Assembly: GCA_019188255.1 (NCBI GenBank)
Contig: JAETXT010000009.1
Span: 2,046,001 to 2,110,000, forward strand
DNA length: 64,000 bases
Reading direction: 5' to 3'
From: Verticillium longisporum
Taxonomy: Eukaryota; Ascomycota; Sordariomycetes; Glomerellales; Plectosphaerellaceae
Below the pieces are notes generated by a model. It was not told the DNA's origin, did not search any database, and saw nothing but the letters and a program-made list of their open reading frames with translations. Both the position numbers and the translations under genes were made by a program. This document shows positions 56,310 to 64,000 of the stretch, in pieces; the first letter of the stretch is position 1; the number at the start of each line of letters is the position of its first letter.

Positions 56310-57293
56310 ATGTGCGCAGCTACGACGAAAAGCTCTCGCTGGGCTTCTCCTCGCCATAACGTTACACAATTTCCCATCACCAATGCTGACGTGACAATCC
56401 TTCCCGTGGCAATACAGGCTAACATGACCGCTGAGCAGCTTGACGCTTACGTGACTCATTTTCGAATTCGAGAAATTACTCACCAACTAACTCTGCCCGA
56501 CGTCCTGGTAGCAAGGACCGAACCAGGCTGGCGCCGGGCGCTCTCGCCCGCTCCAGAATACGACGCAGCGGGCCGTCGCACGAATACACGCCTCCAGCGG
56601 CGTCGTCGAGCCCTTGAAGCAGAACGGCACCGCTGCATCGAGGAGGCCGTCGCCAAGATTCCGTTATATCAACTACCGCATGACTACCGCCGTCCAGTGG
56701 GTTTCACTGACCGCGTTTACATCCCGCAAGCCGACTTTCCGGCCGTCAACTTCATCGGGCAGATCCTTGGGTCCAGAGGGGCCACCCTCAAGGCCATGCA
56801 AGAGCGTGCCGGAGCGACTCTGGCCATTCGAGGCAAAGGGTCTGTCAAGGAAGGGCGGGGCAGGTCAAAGCCGAGAGGGGGTGCTTCTGACGATTCGAGC
56901 CAGCCACTCCACGTTCTCGTTACCGCAACCACACAGCGGAAAGTGGACGAAGGGAAGAGACTGATCCAGGAGGTCATTGCCAATGCAGTATCTACACCCG
57001 AGTGGCTGAATGAGCATAAGAAGCAGCAACTGCGGGACCTGGCCATGGCGAACGGCACCTTTCGAGATGACGAAGGCCGCGCCGATGCAAGAGCACAAGG
57101 CCAGGTCTCTCTACATCCTGCCACAAGCCTTGTGAAGGTGGAAAGCAGCCTTGATGCTGAGTTCGAAGACGAATATGCTAGGCTGATGGAGGACATTCTT
57201 GGTCTCAGGGAAGGGTACACTGACACACAGGAGCGGAGCATGGTGACTTTGCCACCCTGGAGGGTGGACCGACTTCGCGCGAAGACAACTTGA
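56310..57293 (+). CDS. Branchpoint-binding protein (SF1/BBP) paralogue without zinc knuckles
   Basis: One exon, 327 residues. The helix-hairpin region of SF1 is recognisable (SRWASPR, MTAEQLDAYVTHFRIREI), then SPAPEYDAAGRRTNTR, ERHRCIEEAVAKIPLY and the DYRRP motif. The KH-QUA2 domain follows: FPAVNFIGQILGSRGATLK (GSRG instead of the usual GPRG), ATLAIRGKGSVKEGRGR, LHVLVTATTQRKVDEGKRLI and LRDLAMANGTFRDDE. Canonical fungal BBP then has two zinc knuckles and a proline-rich tail; here they are replaced by about 70 acidic residues. The gene is intronless. It should bind branchpoint-like RNA but lacks the parts that give extra affinity and partner binding, so it may be a specialised or non-essential copy. 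The main BBP gene would lie elsewhere. Confidence 0.8.
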   Translation: MCAATTKSSRWASPRHNVTQFPITNADVTILPVAIQANMTAEQLDAYVTHFRIREITHQLTLPDVLVARTEPGWRRALSPAPEYDAAGRRTNTRLQRRRRALEAERHRCIEEAVAKIPLYQLPHDYRRPVGFTDRVYIPQADFPAVNFIGQILGSRGATLKAMQERAGATLAIRGKGSVKEGRGRSKPRGGASDDSSQPLHVLVTATTQRKVDEGKRLIQEVIANAVSTPEWLNEHKKQQLRDLAMANGTFRDDEGRADARAQGQVSLHPATSLVKVESSLDAEFEDEYARLMEDILGLREGYTDTQERSMVTLPPWRVDRLRAKTT

Positions 57294-57699
57294 GATTGCT
57301 GACTGGTAGTGCTAACATGAAGCAGGTTTACCGTGCAAATTTGGCCGTTTTGTGGTTGACGTACTGACTTGATCACAGTAGTGCAAGGCTTGCTATACGC
57401 ACTTTACCTCGTGATGAATTTGATTGAGACCAAACAATGACGTTTTGATTTTGTCGCCGGTGTTTGTCCGACTCTGTACGATGCCTGTGCACTATCGGTA
57501 GACGTCATGAAGGCTCCTGTAGTCAGGCTTGACAACACGAGCTCGGGACGTTGGTGGTAATTATGCGACTCCGGCAGCAGCTGCCAGTAGGAGAGACTTC
57601 GAGGACAGGCTATTAATGGAAACACGAGTGCCCGTCGCGTTGAGAAAAAGTCCTGAGATGGTGCTGTGCTGTGATGCATACATACCTAGCAGTCCTCGC

Positions 57700-57752
57700 T
57701 ACCTACCTACCTTAGGTACCTACCTTAGGTACCTAACCTTAGGTAGGTAGAT
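57700..57752. repeat. Palindromic TACCTACCT/AGGTACCT cluster
   Basis: Tandem CTACCTACCTACCTTAGG is followed by two exact AGGTACCT palindromes (57714-57721, 57727-57734) and an inverted CCTTAGGTAGGTAG, so the whole stretch can fold on itself. Confidence 0.8.
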
Positions 57753-57976
57753 AGGGTGAAGCCTCGGCTCGAGGGAGACACGACAGCCCTGTGCGTGCGT
57801 GACAAGACATGGAGCGGAGCAAGTGCTGTCGGAAGCGACTGGCACAACGTAGGCAGATATCGTCACCCTGGTCGTCACGGTTGACGTACTCGCAGTGGCT
57901 CTTTCTTCGTCACGGCATAATAATGGGGGAGGAACTATTGGGAGACGCAGCATTCTGACCAGGTGGGGGCAAGGGC

Positions 57977-58018
57977 GGCCAGCGTCCAGGGGCCATCGGC
58001 CAGCGACCAGGGGCCATC
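57977..58018. repeat. 21-bp tandem duplication
   Basis: Two adjacent 21-bp copies, 57977-57997 and 57998-58018, differ at one base (GGCCAGCGTCC against GGCCAGCGACC). Intergenic. Confidence 0.8.
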
Positions 58019-59194
58019 GACCATTCGGCCACCGGCGGTTGGAACAGTTGGCGCCGCGGCTCTGGCGTCTTTGGCGGGAAAGAGCCCCACCTGGGTCCAG
58101 CAGGAGGAGATCCTTCAGCTCCCCTCTCGCATCCTCGCATCCTCCAATTTTCCCATTCTCCCCCCATCCCTGGCGCGGCATGGCACAGTAGGATCGTCTC
58201 ATTTCTTTCACCACTCTGTCTTGGATCACGGACCCGAGGGCTTGGACAGCCGATGCTGAACGACGAGCCATCAAACTTACTTTCCGATCCTTTCTCTGCC
58301 CTCGCCACAATGCTCCATTCGCTGGGGTAGGGCCCTACCTCCCTGACTCGACACCCCAGCACAGTCGACAGCCAACTCTCGCGAGACCTGATCCATCATG
58401 TCTATCCTGCCCATCGTGACCATCAAGATCTCGCCGACTTCTCTTGATCACGAGCGACGACGGACATGAATCCTTCGAGATGCGGTGAAGCCAGCAAAGC
58501 AAAAAAAAAAATGTCAGTCAAAGGCTTCTTAGACGCCGCATACCAGCCTCTGTTGTCGACTCGATAATCCCCGCATCCCAGCGATTGGGCGGCACAGAGC
58601 CATGTCAGCAGGGTTCAGGGGCCCATTCGGCGCTTGCGCCTCGATTCCCTCGACTTCGCGAGGCCCGAAATAGCCAACCATGCCTCGAATCGCCCCTCCT
58701 TCGTCTGTGCTCATGCGAGCCACGGAACCATGACCACCAGGACAGTGTCTTCCGTTTCGTTTGTTTCCCAGACCCGCCCGCGTCTATCTGTCTCCAGACC
58801 CTGTGCCATACCTCTTGTCACACTGCATGCATATGCAGGCTGGCAACGCAGCGCTTCAAGGCCAGGCCCCGGCCTGGCATGGGAAGGCCTCGCTCCCTCA
58901 GTTGCTTACCACCATGTTGGGCCTGTGTTTCTCGTCACGTTCATATATGAACTATAGCCGCCGTCCCTCCTCACCCCACCGCTCTCATATTACTTTCTCG
59001 TCTGTCCGAACCAACGCAACCCACGCACACACATTTGTTAGGCCTGAGTGGCGACGTGCCTGTTGCACCTTGCCTCGTCTGCCTGTCCAGGTCTCAAGAC
59101 AGAGAGGCAGCCATCAGTCAAAGCTGCTTGTCGTGCTCTATACATCGTCTAACAGCAGCTCACGAGGCCAAATAAAGGGCACAGAGCAGGAGCC

Positions 59195-60567
59195 ATGTCG
59201 ACACCGATGGCGCCCGCCTCGCGGAGGCCGAAACTCTCCCTCAGCATCAAGCCTACCACAGGCCCCAAGCCGAGATCGTCCAAGACGCTCGCCGTCGTGG
59301 ATCCCAAGTCTCCAACGGCCTTCAACACACTGTCCAATGTCTATGTCACCGCCATCGAGCGCTCGACCCCCGTCACTGCCATCAACACTCATCAGACACC
59401 CCAGCTCCACATTCACACCGGCATGAGTGACCTCAAGGATCACCAGCGACGTATCCAAACCCCGTATGCTGCTCCCTATCCCGAGACACCCCTGACGGCG
59501 AATCCCGCTTCGCCATCTGCCATGGAGGCCTTCTTCCCCAGCATCATGACGGCGACGCCCCGCTATCGGCTGGGCCCGTCGAGCCCACTGACCCCAAGGT
59601 CTTCACCTTTGGAACGACAGAGGCGCCGAGTCTCTCCATCACCTCAATCACCACACAGATCGAGCCGCGGACGCCCCGGAGGCGAGCCACTCTCTCCGGC
59701 TCATCCGCACCATGGCTCAAGCCTCCTTACTCGCACCCTCGGTCCCTTCACAGCATTCTCCGAAACTCACCATTGCCACCTCCCACGGCACAAACCCCAA
59801 TGTCGCCTAGGCGGCAGTCTCTTCGGCTCCAAGAGAAAGCTGCTCGCCGTGTGGCCTACAACAGCCCCATTGAACAGACCATTATCACGAACAAGTACAC
59901 CAAGTCGCACATTGACCTGCTCATCGATGACATTTCGCCTCGGTCCCCCGCCCTCCCCGGCCAGGATCCAGACACGGTTCTCGACCTTGCCCTCGCCTTC
60001 ACAAGCGACGAGACGCGCGACGGAGGCCAGACGCCAGGACCTTTTGAGGAGATGCGCCGGCGCATGGCCGGACTCGTAGCCACAACACCGACAGCACTGT
60101 CGCCGTCTGGACCTGGAGGTGTCCGTAAGCGGAGAAAGAAGGAGAAAAAACGGGGAGGGGGGGGGACGATGGGGCGGGGCGGGGACGGGGCCGAGGAGGG
60201 GGGCGGTGCCAGGGCGGCAATGAGGGCCGGGGAGGCCAAGCCCGCCTCGGAGCCGCCGCCGCCGATCACGATACCGTCGCGGGGGGTGCAGTGTCTGATG
60301 GAGGATCTGCCGACGCCCAGCGTGGAGACATTTGATGAGTGCGAGGACGTCGAGATGGCCGACTCGAGCGGTGCCGTGTCAGACAGTCGAGGCGTGACAC
60401 CCGGTGATGGAGATCTGGACCTGAAGACGCCGACGTTGACGAGAAAGGGTGGCGAGGGGGTGGTAGCCAGGAGGAGCGTCGACCGGCTCGGGTCGGTGGA
60501 CCTGTTCAACCCAGAGACAGGCAGCCGGAGGGATACGCCGGTGCCGCCGGACATGATGGTCACATGA
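59195..60567 (+). CDS. Low-complexity hypothetical protein (one apparent frame break)
   Basis: Not assigned to a functional family. The N-terminus (ASRRPKLSLSIKPTTGPKPR) and TLAVVDPKSPTAFNTLSNVY look like a motif shared by fungal nuclear or signalling proteins of unknown role. Ser/Thr-Pro motifs are frequent, suggesting phosphorylation. The two halves are in different frames: adding one base to the C4 run 59558-59561 joins IMTATPP to LSAGPVEPTDPKVFTFGTTE and leads in frame to SPRRQSLRLQEKAARRVAYN and the stop, giving 457 residues. A later Lys/Arg then Gly-rich part contains G8 runs (about 60157-60200), where more length errors could hide. It has no signal peptide or membrane segment. A gene is likely; function unknown. 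Confidence 0.65.
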
Positions 60568-62156
60568 GGACGCGCGGGAACTGCAAGAGTAAAAGGCGAC
60601 ATGGTATCTGTAATCTGGTGGTGTATTATTATCAAGAGCGGTTGGGATATCCATAATGACTGAATGATGACTATGAATTTGGAACCAAAGCTGTTGCGCT
60701 CCTTGTCTTGCGTCCGCGACACTCTTCGCGTCGAAGGTATGCTGTTCTGTAGTCAAGTGAATTATGAGCACTTGTATCGTCTTGTGGGAAGGCTCTTGTT
60801 TGAGAGAACCACTCGTCGCTGACCAGTGCTTGAATGAACACATTAGCCTCCGACTTTATTATTGGATTGAACTTTGTGCCAAGAGGGGAAAAGGAAGGGG
60901 AAAAAAATGATGGGTCAGATCACGACGGGCACCTGACGTGTTGCTCCGAGGCTGCTTGAATCTGACAGTGTCTGAAGCGTCAGCCCGGGTCGGTGGTCGG
61001 TCAAGAAGGAAGCCCGGCTCGAACATGCTCACGACTCTCCATCACCTGCAAATTGTGATCACACATGCATGGCCGCATGGCTCCAAAAGCTTGTGCAACC
61101 GATACTGACCCGAGGAGGACGTAACCTGGACGAGTCTCAGTGTTGACCCACGTTGCCAGACGTTGGTCGCTCGAGAGTGCCACACGTAAGCGGTCATGAC
61201 GACCAGCCGCCTACGCAAGCCCACAAGCCACGAAACAAGGCCCCGCGGCCGCAGATCAGGAAAGCTCGCACTGCGTAACCTGCAAAGGTGGCACCTTGGT
61301 ACCTACCTTGGAACGGGAAGGCAATGTCTGCGGTGTGTGGGGAGGGAAAGCAGCTGAAAAGAACCTAGGAAGACGAGAGGAAGACGAGAGGGAGGGAGGA
61401 TTGGGAATCGGGCAACGGCAGGGATTGGGTGAGGCGCTACGGAGCATCGTCTAGCGCTGTCAATCCGACCGGTCTAGCGTGTGCCAGCTGCTACACTCCC
61501 CGCCCCCCCTTTGCACTCCCCCTTTTGCGTCGAGCGACAGGCTTGTGCAGAGGACTTTGGAGGGGGGCTGCTTTCAGGGCGCGCCGACGCCGCAAGGGCC
61601 GACATGACCTGGTACCGGGGACATTGAGGCTGCTAGGGCCGAGACCACGACCCCACCAGGGAGCTGCAGTGTGAGGTTGGACGGGAGCTCGCCAACGACG
61701 TCATTACTGCACTGTCGCCGCCCGCCAAACGCACCAACGCATGTGTAATGATGGCAATCCTGGACTGGGATCCGGGAAAACGAAAACAAGCTACTGCTTG
61801 GTTCTGCGGCGGGGGGGAGACGCCTTGATCATCGATCCCATCGAGACGGGAGATGCAAACGCACCAAGATGAGCGACCGCTAAAAACAGGAGCAGCAGCA
61901 AAGCAGGAGCAGAGACACAGGCAGGAGCATACGCCCAACTAAGCCTTCCCTCCCCCTCCCGGACCTATTCCTCCTCTTCTCTTCTCGTATGCCGACTTAT
62001 TTGTTCTTCTTTTAACATCCTATTCCCCTTCCAGGTTTATCAACCTGTGTCGTCCGCTTTTCTCTTCTCTCTCTCTCCTCCTCTGGACACCCCATCTGCC
62101 GACCCCTCGATCGTGTCGTGTCGTATGAATGAGCCGAGGCCATTGACATCGCCGCC
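60568..62156. other. 1.6-kb intergenic region upstream of the tricalbin gene
   Basis: No gene recognised. It includes GGTACCTACC at about 61299 and a C/T-rich leader with CTCTCTCTCC at about 62070, directly before the tricalbin start. Confidence 0.5.
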
Positions 62157-64000
62157 ATGGAACACGAACCGCCTGTTGGCGGCCAGCACTACAGCGGCCG
62201 GAACAGGATCCCCAACATCCAGGAGTTTGTCGCCCAGCTTGACAAGGAAAAGGCTGAGCGCGATGCTGCCATTGATGCCGAGCTCAAGAACAACAAGGCC
62301 AAGGGTGAGACGCAGGACCATGTGCCCGAGAAGAAGCACCGCCTACATAAGAACAAGAAGACCAAGACTGTTCGCGACCCCGTCACCGGGAAAGATGTAG
62401 AGATCGAGGACGCCAAGACGGACTTTAAAGAGGCCGTTGAAACCCCCAAGGTGCGTTTCCTCCGCCGCGACCCCAAGACCCTCTGACGTCATCGTAACAC
62501 TTGCAACAGATTTCCATTCCCAACGAAAACCTCGGCAAAGAAGCCACCGTCGCGACCTCCTCAGACCAGTCGGGCGAGGAGTACCGTCGTGCCCAGGACA
62601 TCACGGCCCCGCCGGATCCCGTCGAGCCGGGAAGCACCTCCGACGTGCCGATTCACAGCGAGAAGACCAATGTCCTCTTCTACAAGACTCCCAGTGTCAG
62701 CTATGAGCCCATGTTCGACGCCCTCGAGGCCCGCGCCAATGTCATGTGCGCCGCCATCTTCTTCGGCATCATCTTCATTGGCAAGTTCTTCGGCGGCAGC
62801 CTCTGGGGGCTGATGCCCCTGTCTGTTTGCATTGCGAGCGGTGTCTACCTCTGGTGCCGCGAGCTCATTCAGCAGGGACGCAACGTGGAGTGGTCGAGCG
62901 AGAAGGAGCGCGGTGAGACGGCCACCGTCAACCTTGTGCCTGAGTCTGTTGAGGTGAGTTGGGGGCGCCCCTTGCTTTCTTTTGGTATTCACCTGACAGT
63001 CCTGACAATCCTGACAAACTGCAGTGGATGAACACAGCCCTGGGCATCATGTGGGGTCTCATCAACCCCGAAATGTTCGCCGGTGTTGCCGACACGCTCG
63101 AGGACGTCATGGTGGCCTCTATTCCCGGCATTGTCGAGAATGTTCGTGTTGCCGATATCTCTCAGGGATCGAACCCCATTCGCATCCTCAGCCTGCGCGC
63201 CCTGCCCGACGACCACATGAAGGACGTCAAGGAGGAGACGCGCAAGCAGACCGAGAAGAACACCGACCCCAACGAGCTCGCCGCCATGGAGCAGGCTGGC
63301 TCCTACTACAACCTCGAGGCGTCCATCGCCTATCACGCGAAGCCGTCCGGCGGTGACATCTCGTCCAAGGCCCGCAACATGGGTATGCAGCTTGTCTTCT
63401 ACCTCGGTGTCCGTGGCCTTATCGGCATCCCGCTGCCCATCTGGGTCGAGCTGCAGGGCCTCGTGGCAACGGCACGAATCCGCCTCCAGCTCGTACCTGA
63501 GCCGCCTTTCCTCAAGACCTTGACGTTCACGCTCATGGGCATCCCCAAGGTGCAAGCCGGCTGCACGCCCATGATTGAAAAGGGCGTCAACATTCTGAAC
63601 CTCCCCATCATTTCCAACTTTGTCAACTGGGCCATTGGTGCTGCGGCGTCCATGTACGTCGCGCCCAAGAGCATGACCCTTGACATGAGCAAGATGATCC
63701 AGGGCGACGACATCAAAAAGGAGACCCAGGCCCTCGGCGTCCTCTTCGTCCGTATCCACCGCGCCACCGGCCTCAGCAAGCAGGACAGACGTGGCAGCGA
63801 CGGTGGCGGATCGGACCCGTACATCACCATTGCCTGGAGCAAGTTTGGCAAGCCCCAGTTCTGCACGCGTGTCATTCAAGACGACCTCAACCCCATCTTT
63901 GAGGAGAGCTGTGGGCTTCTCGTCACGGCCGATCTCATCAAGGCCGACGAGCAGCTCTCTGTCGAGCTCTGGGACAGCGACCGCGCTTCGGCCGACGATG
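62157..64000 (+). CDS. Tricalbin (ER-plasma membrane tether, SMP and C2 domains), 3' end outside window
   Basis: Exons 62157-62450, 62510-62953 and 63025 onward, open to the window edge. The start is in an ideal context (GCCGCCATGG). A charged N-terminus leads to a hairpin membrane anchor (VMCAAIFFGIIFIGKFFGG and LMPLSVCIASGVYLW). The SMP lipid-transfer domain begins at WMNTALGIMWGLINPEMF and continues through DISQGSNPIRILSLRALP and LVFYLGVRGLIGIPLP. The first C2 domain starts near ALGVLFVRIHRATGLSKQD with SDPYITIAW. Tricalbins (extended synaptotagmins) tether cortical ER to the plasma membrane and move lipids. At least 570 residues are visible; further C2 domains are expected to the right. 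Confidence 0.93.

Larger units (their letters stand above)
57294..59194. other. 1.9-kb intergenic region with palindromic ACCT repeats
   Basis: No convincing gene. It contains a palindromic cluster at 57700-57752, a 21-bp tandem duplication at 57977-58018, and an A11 run at about 58501. The right part is C-rich and probably a leader of the next gene. Confidence 0.5.

Overview
The window is nuclear DNA of a filamentous ascomycete (Pezizomycotina, most likely a Sordariomycete). The evidence is short GT-AG introns of about 50-125 bp, GC-rich third codon positions, densely packed genes on both strands, and families typical of moulds: a GH15 glucoamylase with CBM20, an AA9 copper monooxygenase, DNA polymerase iota, a DENN protein and a Dal5-type permease. 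No bacterial, viral, CRISPR, rRNA or clear tRNA signal was seen. The species cannot be named from the sequence.

Layout. 0.2-10.6 kb is housekeeping: YPI1, ureG, the divergent ribosome-assembly pair TSR1/UTP7, then the divergent PTH2/NRK1 pair. 10.8-13.1 kb is the secreted glucoamylase. 14.6-20.6 kb holds SNU66, a small unknown gene and a disrupted DUF3712 vacuolar-protein gene with three in-frame TAG codons. 21.4-23.8 kb holds convergent ARG3 (ornithine carbamoyltransferase) and ILV6 (acetolactate synthase regulator), with three perfect Gcn4/CPC1 boxes upstream of ARG3. 25.6 kb is the AA9 gene, followed by a KH-domain splicing-type protein and TRAPPC13. 31.5-36.0 kb has no recognisable gene. 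36.0-48.6 kb holds a DENN protein, SEC17, GatC, a DUF726 lipase-like protein and DNA polymerase iota. 49.1-55.5 kb is accessory in character: an orphan Fe(II)/2-oxoglutarate-type protein, an FAD monooxygenase, a permease and a chymotrypsin-fold protein with a Cys nucleophile motif. 56.3 kb has an intronless BBP/SF1 paralogue without zinc knuckles, 59.2 kb a low-complexity protein, and the right edge cuts a tricalbin.

The most important global observation concerns frame. In eight conserved genes the homologous frame can only be followed by adding a base to a short C/G run (eight sites) or two bases to a CG run (one site). In every case the correction also restores the codon phase at the next splice site or stop. 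This looks like systematic homopolymer under-calling in the assembly, so these genes are annotated as CDS with a noted frame break. The three TAG codons in the DUF3712 gene are substitutions and need another explanation, such as RIP-like mutation or real decay.

For novelty, the best candidates are the dioxygenase-like/monooxygenase/permease group at 49-54 kb, the GxCG protease-like protein beside it, the truncated BBP paralogue, and the intergenic AGGTACCT palindromes scattered through the window.
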